Origin: JAGTVB01 sp964624765
Lineage (GTDB): Bacteria; Pseudomonadota; Gammaproteobacteria; HK1
Length of the DNA stretch: 5,319 nucleotides
Assembly (NCBI GenBank): GCA_964624765.1
Contig: CAZUZO010000183.1
Location: forward strand, 1 to 5,319
Reading direction: 5' to 3'
Part shown: piece after piece, positions 1-5,319 of the stretch
Position numbering within the stretch: position 1 is the first letter of the stretch
Layout: every line of letters starts with the position of its first letter
Translations under genes and position numbers: made by a program
Notes under the pieces: generated by a model
Database searches by the model: none
What the model was told of the DNA's origin: nothing
Seen by the model: the letters and a program-made list of their open reading frames with translations, nothing else

Positions 1-33
1 GGTGTGCTGGAGCAAGGGCAGGGTGGCATGCAT
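1..33 (-). CDS. 5' end of an unidentified gene, cut by the left window edge
   Basis: Seen: on the minus strand an ATG at 33-31 is preceded by CAGGAG (45-40) with a 6-nt spacer, the best Shine-Dalgarno arrangement in the window. The frame is open for the 11 codons present (MHATLPLLQHT). It has the same orientation as relA and lies downstream of it. A second ATG at 29-27, in another frame, has a longer 10-nt spacing and is less likely. Known: in Pseudomonas-type genomes relA is often followed by mazG (nucleoside triphosphate pyrophosphohydrolase). Inference: mazG is a reasonable guess from position only; eleven residues cannot identify the family. A start here is likely because of the ribosome binding site, while the product is unknown. 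Confidence 0.55.
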   Translation of the reverse strand, partial: MHATLPLLQHT

Positions 34-39
34 CGGTCA

Positions 40-45
40 CTCCTG
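40..45 (-). promoter_or_regulatory. Shine-Dalgarno sequence of the left-edge gene
   Basis: CAGGAG on the minus strand, six bases before the ATG at 33. It is a close match to the anti-Shine-Dalgarno complement and is the main reason for calling a gene at the left edge. Confidence 0.6.
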
Positions 46-59
46 AGGTGAAAACCTAG

Positions 60-104
60 ACCTGCCTGTTAGTCGCTGATATTCGAACAACGTTACAGGC
101 AGGT
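60..104. repeat. Perfect 10-bp inverted repeat with 25-nt spacer
   Basis: ACCTGCCTGT (60-69) and ACAGGCAGGT (95-104) are exact reverse complements separated by 25 nt. The spacer itself contains the small palindromes TTCGAA and AACGTT. The structure lies in the untranslated region just upstream of the left-edge gene, ending 14 bases before its Shine-Dalgarno. It could be an operator-like site, an mRNA leader hairpin or a terminator for transcription coming from relA. There is only a four-T run a few bases after it on the minus strand, so it is not a convincing Rho-independent terminator. The inverted repeat is certain; its role is not. Confidence 0.6.
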
Positions 105-129
105 GCGTTAAGAAGCTGTTTTAAAAATG

Positions 130-164
130 TCGGGAGCGCCGGCAGTGCAAGGCGCGCGGCCCGA
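130..164. repeat. GC-rich stem-loop inside the intergenic region
   Basis: TCGGG (130-134) pairs with CCCGA (160-164), and inside it GCGCC (136-140) pairs with GGCGC (151-155) around a 10-nt loop, with an internal bulge (A against GCGG). This is a strong potential hairpin in either strand's transcript. It sits in the middle of the relA downstream region and could impede transcription or be the structured core of the candidate miniature element. On the minus strand an AT run (TTTTTAAAA) follows two bases after the hairpin, so a weak terminator for relA transcripts is possible. Confidence 0.4.
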
Positions 165-240
165 GAGCCCAGCGAGAGGCCTAAGCCGCACGATATATCA
201 GATAGCTAGGCGAGGAGTGATCGCCCCCCATGCCGTTTCG

Positions 241-267
241 GGTTGTGTAGCCGGTTTTTTCACAACC
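241..267 (-). repeat. 7-bp inverted repeat just after the relA stop codon
   Basis: GGTTGTG (241-247) and CACAACC (261-267) are exact reverse complements with a 13-nt loop, starting two bases past the relA TGA on the minus strand. The relA transcript could fold here. The loop contains an A6 run, not a U run after the stem, so this is not a canonical Rho-independent terminator. It may stabilise the mRNA 3' end, or simply be the subterminal repeat of the candidate miniature element. Confidence 0.35.
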
Positions 268-269
268 TC

Positions 270-2477
270 TCAGGGAATTTTGCGGCGCGCCTCGAAGATA
301 TTAGGCAGCTGTTGAATTCGAGCGAGGGCTCGCTTAAGCATCTGAACGTTAGGTATCTCCAACGTTATAAGGATGTCTGCTGTGTGACTCTCTTTGTTAG
401 AAAGGGTTCGGGCCGCGACAATATTGAGTTTTTCGTTGGCCAACACCGTAGTGATGTCACGCAGTAATCCCTGACGGTCGAAGGCACGGATCTGAATTTG
501 GACGGGATAAGCACCACGGGGATCCGTGTCCCAACTCACCTCCGCGAGCCGCTCAGGACATTCTTTTAAGGACGCAAGGGCTTTGCCGCAATCTTGCCGG
601 TGGATGGTGACACCGTATCCACGGGTGATATAGCCGATGATGGCATCTCCGGGTACGGGGTGACAGCAGCCAGCTAGACGAGTGACGACATTACCCACCC
701 CCTGAACGCGGATCCCAGAGGGTGATGGTGTGGGAGGTGCCGCACTGGGTGTTGAGGGTAGAAACGGTCTTTCACTGGGATGCTCGTAACCGCAAACGCT
801 CTGCACGGCATGGCTGATTTTCTGAGGCTTAATTTCGCCCCGACCAATGGCCGCTAGCAGATCATCGGTGCGCTTGTGACGGAGCCTCTGCGCTAGCTTA
901 TCGTGGCTAACCACACAACCTAGGCGTTTCAGCTCACGCTCCAGGTAAGTCCGTCCATCGGCGACGTTACGATCATAGTCTAGCTGCCGGAACCATTGTT
1001 GGACCTTGGCGCGTGCCTTGCCGGTTTTGAGATAGCCCAGGCGCGGGTTGAGCCAGTCGCGGCTAGGCCTGCCTTTCTTGACTGCCAGCACTTCAACCTG
1101 GTCGCCAGACTGCAAACAGTAGCTGAGCGGCACCATGCGCCCATTCACCTTCGCCCCTCGACATCGGTGACCGATCTCAGTATGGATGTGATAGGCAAAA
1201 TCAAGAGGGGTGGCACCTTGAGGCAGATCGAGCACGTGGCCCTTCGGTGTTAGGACATAGACGCGTTCCTGAAATTGCTCGGACTGGGGTTGGTCCAATT
1301 CGTTACTGGCATCGAGGACTTCTGCTTTCCAATCGAGGAGCTGGCGCAGCCATGCCACCTTCAGATCAAAGGAGGGATCTTGTGGCGTCTTATCTTTGTA
1401 CCGCCAGTGGGCAGCCATCCCTAGTTCGGCCTGCTGATGCATGTCGTGGGTACGTATTTGTACCTCGACGATCTTTTCCTCGGGACCGATGACTGCGGTG
1501 TGGATTGAACGGTAGTTGTTGGCCTTTGGCGTCGCGATGTAGTCGTCGAACTGGTCGGGAAGGTATGCCCATCGGGCGTGGACGACGCCGAGCGCCTCAT
1601 AGCACTGGGATACCTCATCGACCAGAATCCGCACCGCACGCTGGTCATAGATCGCATGGAAATCTTGGCCAGTACGCTTCATCTTGCGCCATATCCCGTA
1701 AATGTGCTTCGGGCGACCGCTGATCTCGGCATCGATCCCGGCGCGCTTGAGCTCGATCTTGAGTCTCTCGACAAACCGTTCGATGTAGTGCTCGCGATCG
1801 ATGCGTCGCTCGGCAAGTCGACCAGCGAGATCCTGATAAGCGTGCGGCTCCAGGCAGCGAAAGGCCCGATCCTCGAGCTCCCATTTCATCTGCCATATGC
1901 CGAGTCGGTTGGCCAGTGGCGCAAAAATATCGAGGGTTTCGCGGGCTAGGCGCTGTTGGATCTCCGGGGACAAGGTATGCAGAACCCGGAGGTTGTACAA
2001 ACGCTCGGCGAGCTTGATGACCACGACCCGCGCATCTTGCGCCATCGCGAGCAGCATTTTGCGTACCCCTTCTACCTGAGGGGCACTCTGAACACCGGTG
2101 AAGCCTAATGTGCCACTCAAGGTGCTCATCTGGGTCATACCCTTGACTAAGGTCGCGATGCGCTTGCCAAAGTGGGTCTCTATCTCCGGTAAGAGAGCCG
2201 GGACTCTCTGCGCTATCTCGTACATCAAGGCAGCAGCGATACTCTCTTGGTCGAGGTGAATCTCAGCAAGAATATTGGCCACTAGAAAAGCGGGATCGAG
2301 GGAGGGCAGGCTGAGGGCTTCTTGGCTTCGAAGCTGATGGATGTCTTCAACCCACGAGCAAGCGCGCCGAATGATCTCTACGTCGACGCCATCCTGAGCC
2401 AGATTTTGTAGCCACGCTTCGATATCCAGTCGTGGCTGAGGGACACTCCGCAGAGACCGTTTTTCGACTGTTACCAT
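270..2477 (-). CDS. relA: RelA, ribosome-associated (p)ppGpp synthetase
   Basis: Transfers pyrophosphate from ATP to GTP/GDP to make (p)ppGpp when uncharged tRNA enters a stalled ribosome (stringent response). It has 735 residues, close to E. coli RelA (744). Domains in order: pseudo-hydrolase about 25-180, where the catalytic His-Asp pair is replaced by Tyr86-Glu87; synthetase about 240-355 with GRPKHIYGIWRKM (254-266), probable metal/catalytic acids D278 and E338, and NYRSIHT (321-327); TGS about 404-465; helical region; Pro/Ser-rich linker 571-588; Cys-rich domain with C604, C605, D629 and C630, matching the conserved residues of E. coli RelA; ACT/RRM about 657-735. The monofunctional EXDD motif reads QFDD (309-312). 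The dead hydrolase domain implies a separate SpoT elsewhere. The ATG at 2477 is the first start after an in-frame TAA and gives the family-typical MVxV start, though its Shine-Dalgarno is weak. The gene appears intact, and the C-terminus EARRKIP resembles the normal family end. Confidence 0.97.
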   Translation of the reverse strand: MVTVEKRSLRSVPQPRLDIEAWLQNLAQDGVDVEIIRRACSWVEDIHQLRSQEALSLPSLDPAFLVANILAEIHLDQESIAAALMYEIAQRVPALLPEIETHFGKRIATLVKGMTQMSTLSGTLGFTGVQSAPQVEGVRKMLLAMAQDARVVVIKLAERLYNLRVLHTLSPEIQQRLARETLDIFAPLANRLGIWQMKWELEDRAFRCLEPHAYQDLAGRLAERRIDREHYIERFVERLKIELKRAGIDAEISGRPKHIYGIWRKMKRTGQDFHAIYDQRAVRILVDEVSQCYEALGVVHARWAYLPDQFDDYIATPKANNYRSIHTAVIGPEEKIVEVQIRTHDMHQQAELGMAAHWRYKDKTPQDPSFDLKVAWLRQLLDWKAEVLDASNELDQPQSEQFQERVYVLTPKGHVLDLPQGATPLDFAYHIHTEIGHRCRGAKVNGRMVPLSYCLQSGDQVEVLAVKKGRPSRDWLNPRLGYLKTGKARAKVQQWFRQLDYDRNVADGRTYLERELKRLGCVVSHDKLAQRLRHKRTDDLLAAIGRGEIKPQKISHAVQSVCGYEHPSERPFLPSTPSAAPPTPSPSGIRVQGVGNVVTRLAGCCHPVPGDAIIGYITRGYGVTIHRQDCGKALASLKECPERLAEVSWDTDPRGAYPVQIQIRAFDRQGLLRDITTVLANEKLNIVAARTLSNKESHTADILITLEIPNVQMLKRALARIQQLPNIFEARRKIP

Positions 2478-2683
2478 GGCGCAGACGCGTAGGCCTTGCT
2501 GCGGCCGTCTAGAAGATTAGCCGGTCATGCCAGGAAAGGGGGATGTCGCAGGCACCGATACCATTTCCTTCATGCTCCTGTCCGTGACCAACATGGGACG
2601 CCTAGGCTCAATGGTGCGTCGGGCGGCTGCGGCGTAGGGCGTGCTGCGGATATCACTTGGCTAACCGGTGAGAAAATCCGCGG
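2478..2683. other. Intergenic gap between the SPOR gene and relA
   Basis: This 206-bp stretch holds no recognisable gene. It contains a hairpin directly after the SPOR gene (2646-2681) and a short open frame with several ATGs (2594, 2573, 2564) ending in TAA at 2519-2517, in the same frame as relA. I searched the minus strand for a sigma-70 promoter: TTGGTC with a GGAAAT 17 bases later, and TAATCT near 2518, are poor matches, so no promoter is called. A sigma-54 site was considered and not found. The size is enough for an independent relA promoter. Confidence 0.5.
2646..2681 (-). repeat. Hairpin immediately downstream of the SPOR gene
   Basis: GCGGAT (2646-2651) pairs with ATCCGC (2676-2681), with a nested TCAC/GTGA stem (2653-2656 with 2668-2671) around an 11-nt loop. 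It begins two bases after the SPOR stop codon on the minus strand. There is no U run after the stem, so it is at best a weak or Rho-assisted terminator, or a 3' end that protects the argS-SPOR mRNA from exonucleases. Confidence 0.4.
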
Positions 2684-3307
2684 CTATTGCCTCTCCTTGA
2701 GAAGGATGGCCTGCATATTGTGTTCGCTGAGTCGGTGGCGGGTTTCCTTCAGGGCGTTAAGATCCACATAAGGCCCTAAGCGGACTCGATGCCAAGTATC
2801 TTTTTCCCCTAGAGACACAACTTGAATGTCTGCCTGCAACCCCATGAGCGCGAGTTCGGCCTTGAGTCGGTCCGCGTCTTGGTGACGCCTAAATGAACCC
2901 ACTTGCAGTACGTAGGCGGTATGGGCCACGGGGTCAGGGAGCTGCTGGTCGGTCGCACCCCTCTTGGGTGGGGAAGAGGGGGGGGGCACCTCGTGATCGG
3001 GAACCTGGACCTCCATTTCGGGCAGGATCGTGTAGAACTCGAATTGTGGTTTTGGGAGTTTGGGTTGCTCCGCTGCTCCGAGCACATCGTTTGCTCGTTC
3101 CGGCGTTTTCGCCTGTTGGGTTTGGGTTGACTCCGGTTCCCTCTGAGGCCCCTGGGAAGGTGAGACATCGACGGATTCGTGCTTGCCAAGATACACAAGC
3201 AAAGCAACGAATAAACCGATCGCTAAGCCGGCCAGCAGCCATACCCAGGGCGGTGATGGCTTGCGGCGGCCATGGTCCTGAGCGATATGCTTGTAGTCCC
3301 TTGCCAT
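2684..3307 (-). CDS. SPOR-domain inner-membrane protein (FtsN-like)
   Basis: A 207-residue bitopic membrane protein. The short basic N-terminus (MARDYKHIAQDHGRRK) is followed by one membrane segment at about 21-41, then a Pro/Gln/Glu-rich periplasmic linker with the motif FYTILPEMEV (91-100), frequent in FtsN-like proteins of gammaproteobacteria, and a C-terminal SPOR domain about 131-205 (YVLQVGSFRRHQDADRLKAE, later WHRVRLGPY). SPOR domains bind denuded glycan strands of septal peptidoglycan, so a role at the division site or in envelope maintenance is likely; whether it is the essential FtsN cannot be told. Its ATG lies two bases after the argS stop (TAA TC ATG) with no clear Shine-Dalgarno, suggesting translation by re-initiation from argS. 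In Pseudomonas aeruginosa a SPOR gene also follows argS. A run of nine C (2986-2978) encodes P108-P110 in the linker. All three minus-strand frames are long here, but only this one gives a known domain order. Confidence 0.9.
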   Translation of the reverse strand: MARDYKHIAQDHGRRKPSPPWVWLLAGLAIGLFVALLVYLGKHESVDVSPSQGPQREPESTQTQQAKTPERANDVLGAAEQPKLPKPQFEFYTILPEMEVQVPDHEVPPPSSPPKRGATDQQLPDPVAHTAYVLQVGSFRRHQDADRLKAELALMGLQADIQVVSLGEKDTWHRVRLGPYVDLNALKETRHRLSEHNMQAILLKERQ

Positions 3308-3309
3308 GA

Positions 3310-5061
3310 TTACATCGTGTGTGGGGCCGAGACTCCGAGAAGAGTAAGCCCGTTATGGACGACCTGTCGAGTGGCGATAATCAGCGCAAGGCGTGCGTTT
3401 CGCAGCGGTCCTTCCTCAACGAGGAAGGTGTGCGCGTTGTAATAAACATGAAAATCATTCGCCAGCTCGCGTAAGAAAAACGCCACTTGATGCGGCGCAT
3501 ATTCCCTAGCGGCAGTTTCGACGACCTCAGGGAATCGAGACAGTGACTTGAGCAGCGCTAGCTCGTGGGGCTCGCACAGTCGGTGGAGGTTTTGTTCGGC
3601 TTGCTGCGGCTCCCATACATAGCCCTTCTCCTCCAACTGGCGCAGCACGCTGCAGATGCGCGCATGCGCATACTGGATGTAATAGACGGGATTGTCAGCA
3701 GACTGGGATTTGGCCAGATCGAGGTCGAAATCAAGATGTTGGTCATGTTTTCGCATGACGAAGAAGAAGCGGGCGGCATCTTTTCCCACTTCCTTGCGCA
3801 GCTGGCGAAGGGTTATAAATTCCCCGCTGCGCGTCGACATAGGTATTCTTTCTTTGCCCCGAAAGAGACTCACAAACTGCACCAATAAAACGGCCAATTG
3901 GGAAGGCTGTTTCCCAAGGGCTTGCAGCGCCGCTTTTAACCGTGCCACATAGCCATGATGATCCGCCCCCCAAATATCGATCAGCTGCTGAAAACCTCGC
4001 TGCAGCTTGCCAAGATGATAAGCCACATCGGAAGCAAAATAGGTCGTTTGGCCATTCTCTCGCACCAACACGCGATCTTTCTCATCGCCAAAGGCGGTGG
4101 AGCGGAACCACAGTGCACCGTCCTGTTCGTACACATGGCCGGTATCCGTCAATGACTGTACCGTCTGGTCTACCGCGCTGCTCTCAACGAGGTGGCGTTC
4201 GTGGTACCACCTATCAAAATGCACACCAAAGTGCTCAAGGTCACCTTGAATGTCATCTAGCAGCACGGAGAGCGCACGGTCTAACACCGCACGGTAACGC
4301 TTGTCTCCCAGCAATGCTTTGGTGGTCGCCACCAAGGCATCGATTTGGGCCTCCGCGTTGTCGGCAAACGATGCCACAGCGTCTGTGGCCGCCTGCCCCG
4401 GGGCACGATAGGTATCCTTCTGTTCGCGATGCAAGGTTGCCGCAATGTCCCAGATGTAATCCCCACGGTAACCCGCCGAGGGGAACGGGACCTGCTCACC
4501 GCAAAGCTCAAGGTATCGAAGCCAGACGCTCGTGGCGAGGATATCCATCTGTCGACCGGCGTCATTGACGTAGTACTCGCGCTGCACCGTATACCCTATG
4601 GCCTCTAGCAATGTGGCAACGGATGCACCATAGGCCGCGCCACGCCCATGTCCAATGTGCAACGGTCCGGTGGGATTGGCCGAGACGAACTCAACTTGGA
4701 TCGATTGTCCCTGGCCAAGGTCGGATTGCCCGTAGCGGTCACCTTGCGCCAAGATCTCGGGGATCTCTTCCTGGAAAGCCCGCGGGGTCATGAAGAAGTT
4801 TATGAAACCGGGACCGGCGACGGTGGCAGACTCGATTTTGTTGGAGGGCGGAAGGCGGGTGAGCAGCTGCTGCGCCAGATTTCGAGGATGCTGTCCGCAC
4901 ACGCGTGCGAGTCCCAGCGCTACAGGGCTTGCGAAGTCTCCATGCTGGTTGTTCCGGCTGCGCTCGATACGGATATCCGGCCAAGAGGGTAGTTTGAGAG
5001 CGCCGTCTTCCTGTGCTTGGCTAATGGCCCTGCGCAACAGGGCCTGCAGATGATATCGCAA
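3310..5061 (-). CDS. argS: Arginyl-tRNA synthetase
   Basis: Class I aminoacyl-tRNA synthetase, cytoplasmic; it attaches arginine to tRNA-Arg using ATP, and this family needs the tRNA for amino-acid activation. It has 583 residues, near the usual size (E. coli 577). Visible parts: N-terminal tRNA-recognition domain about 1-105 (HGDFASPVAL, AGPGFINFF); catalytic Rossmann fold with VEFVSANPTGPLHIGHGR (123-140), HIGH being H135-H138; YFASDVAYH (341-349); WGADHHGY (364-371); the degenerate KMSKS loop as PMSTRSGEF (407-415), normal for most ArgS; and the C-terminal DALR anticodon-binding domain from NPVYYIQYAHARI (457-469), ending LGVSAPHTM. The start is TTG at 5061: TAAGGTG lies 8 nt upstream, an in-frame TAA lies four codons before it, and the next Met is only at residue 91, inside the N-terminal domain. 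It is the first gene of an apparent argS-SPOR operon. No frameshift or missing motif seen. Confidence 0.97.
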   Translation of the reverse strand: MRYHLQALLRRAISQAQEDGALKLPSWPDIRIERSRNNQHGDFASPVALGLARVCGQHPRNLAQQLLTRLPPSNKIESATVAGPGFINFFMTPRAFQEEIPEILAQGDRYGQSDLGQGQSIQVEFVSANPTGPLHIGHGRGAAYGASVATLLEAIGYTVQREYYVNDAGRQMDILATSVWLRYLELCGEQVPFPSAGYRGDYIWDIAATLHREQKDTYRAPGQAATDAVASFADNAEAQIDALVATTKALLGDKRYRAVLDRALSVLLDDIQGDLEHFGVHFDRWYHERHLVESSAVDQTVQSLTDTGHVYEQDGALWFRSTAFGDEKDRVLVRENGQTTYFASDVAYHLGKLQRGFQQLIDIWGADHHGYVARLKAALQALGKQPSQLAVLLVQFVSLFRGKERIPMSTRSGEFITLRQLRKEVGKDAARFFFVMRKHDQHLDFDLDLAKSQSADNPVYYIQYAHARICSVLRQLEEKGYVWEPQQAEQNLHRLCEPHELALLKSLSRFPEVVETAAREYAPHQVAFFLRELANDFHVYYNAHTFLVEEGPLRNARLALIIATRQVVHNGLTLLGVSAPHTM

Positions 5062-5069
5062 AAGATCTA

Positions 5070-5076
5070 CACCTTA
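5070..5076 (-). promoter_or_regulatory. Shine-Dalgarno fixing the TTG start of argS
   Basis: TAAGGTG on the minus strand, 8 nt before the TTG at 5061-5059. No ATG or GTG start is available in frame between the upstream in-frame TAA and this codon, and later Met codons would remove the tRNA-binding N-terminal domain. The site therefore supports a TTG start, which tends to lower initiation. Confidence 0.65.
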
Positions 5077-5289
5077 CGTTCAATTTCTCGGGCATCGCGC
5101 TCCGCCCTGATGGGCGAAATGCGAGAATGTGTCCTGGTCATCGCTTCGCCAAATTGACGATACCTAGAGGCATGCCGCAATACCGGGCTCTGCGCTGCGA
5201 AGAGAGTGGGCCAGCCGCTTGTTGCGCGACGACCAAGCTGCGGAAAGGGGCTCCTCGTGTATCGGCTGCCCCGTTTCGCCAATGGCTTA

Positions 5290-5319
5290 GAAGCTATTTT
5301 AAAAACTACTGGGCTTGCC
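5290..5319. repeat. Second copy of the GAAGCT(A/G)TTTTAAAAA motif at the right edge
   Basis: GAAGCTATTTTAAAAA (5290-5305) repeats, with one mismatch in 16, the sequence at 112-127, in the same orientation. It is also preceded by a TNA (TTA, 5287-5289), and similarity appears to continue weakly beyond it (a GGG then GCC at comparable distance). This suggests the end of a dispersed element whose body lies outside the window to the right. The copy is cut by the window edge, so its length and type cannot be judged. Confidence 0.45.

Larger units (their letters stand above)
112..269. mobile_element. Candidate MITE-like element between relA and the next gene
   Basis: Seen: the left end begins GAAGCTGTTTTAAAAA (112-127); the right end read inward from 269 begins GAGGTTGTGAAAAAAC. 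These match at 10 of 16 positions (6 of the first 8, the two mismatches there being transitions). Both ends are preceded by a TNA trinucleotide when read outside-in (TAA at 109-111; TGA, which is the relA stop codon, at 272-270 on the minus strand). The interior contains a GC-rich hairpin (130-164) and a 7-bp inverted repeat near the right end. Known: IS5-family subgroups IS1031/ISL2 duplicate a TNA target. Inference: this may be a degenerate non-autonomous element of about 158 bp. The two TNA copies are not identical and the end match is imperfect, so this is tentative. No transposase is encoded. Confidence 0.3.
5062..5319 (-). other. Region upstream of argS, coding status doubtful
   Basis: This 258-bp region has no recognisable gene. 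One minus-strand frame is open from the window edge to a TAG at 5069-5067, five bases before the argS start (84 codons, with a possible TTG at 5282). Its translation is Arg- and Ser-rich, uses AGG repeatedly and matches no family I know; it ends with the charged stretch RAERDAREIERKV. It could be the 3' end of an upstream gene or chance. I compared it by eye with the PriA C-terminus, because priA precedes argS in Pseudomonas, and the conserved PriA ending (Asp-Val-Asp-Pro) is absent. A perfect CGCCC/GGGCG hairpin (5103-5116) lies about 40 bases before argS. No convincing sigma-70 promoter was found. Confidence 0.35.

Noticed and set aside
70..94. tRNA-like TTCGAA within a hairpin loop
   Set aside because: No acceptor stem, D arm or anticodon arm can be built around it; the T-arm-like hexamer alone is chance.
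60..110. Integron attC-like site
   Set aside because: The arms lack the required core GTTRRRY/RYYYAAC pair at the ends, and there is no integrase or cassette structure.
1578..1949. 123-codon open frame on the plus strand
   Set aside because: It is antisense to the well-conserved relA synthetase region; no independent ribosome binding site or domain supports it.
2515..2540. Sigma-54 type promoter for relA (TGGCATGACCGGC on the minus strand)
   Set aside because: The GG and GC elements are 8 bases apart instead of the required 10.
2809..3207. Long alternative minus-strand frames (also 2934-3242) over the SPOR gene
   Set aside because: They overlap the SPOR gene out of frame; low stop density comes from the Pro/Gln-rich linker. 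They matter only as possible slippage products of the C9 tract.
3942..4568. 208-codon open frame on the plus strand
   Set aside because: It lies entirely antisense inside argS, is rich in Arg, Pro and His as expected for an antisense reading of GC-rich coding DNA, and matches no family.
5067..5282. Upstream ORF as the 3' end of priA
   Set aside because: Only a short Lys-Arg-Gly-Ser-Arg-Tyr resemblance is present; the conserved PriA C-terminal residues are missing and no frame restores them.

Overview
The window looks like chromosomal housekeeping DNA of a proteobacterium, most probably a gammaproteobacterium. The evidence is a monofunctional RelA-type (p)ppGpp synthetase (a type known mainly from beta- and gammaproteobacteria) and an argS gene followed at once by a small membrane-anchored SPOR-domain gene, an arrangement known from Pseudomonas and relatives. 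No genus can be named from the sequence alone. All confident genes lie on the minus strand, so they read from right to left.

Layout in transcription order: (1) 5319-5062, upstream of argS: no recognisable gene, a good ribosome binding site at its end, and at the extreme right edge a short AT-rich motif that recurs near the left edge. (2) argS, 5061-3310, arginyl-tRNA synthetase with a TTG start. (3) A SPOR-domain inner-membrane protein, 3307-2684, two bases after argS and very likely translationally coupled to it. (4) A 206-bp intergenic gap with a hairpin just after the SPOR gene and a short in-frame leader ORF before relA. (5) relA, 2477-270, full length, with an inactive hydrolase domain. 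(6) A 236-bp intergenic region (269-34) holding a candidate 158-bp miniature inverted-repeat element and a separate 10-bp inverted repeat. (7) The first 11 codons of another gene, 33-1, with an excellent Shine-Dalgarno sequence, running off the left edge.

Functionally, ArgS charges tRNA-Arg and RelA makes the alarmone (p)ppGpp when uncharged tRNA enters a stalled ribosome, so both work around tRNA charging. There is no direct evidence that they are co-regulated, and the gap between them may hold a separate promoter. The SPOR protein belongs to the cell-envelope/division side of the cell.

I see no CRISPR array, toxin-antitoxin pair, phage gene, transposase ORF or RNA gene, and no clearly new biological system. 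The points most worth a second look are the candidate MITE abutting the relA stop codon and its matching end at the right edge, the C9 homopolymer in the SPOR gene, the Q-for-E change in the RelA EXDD motif, and the gene-order break after the SPOR gene, where hslVU would be expected.
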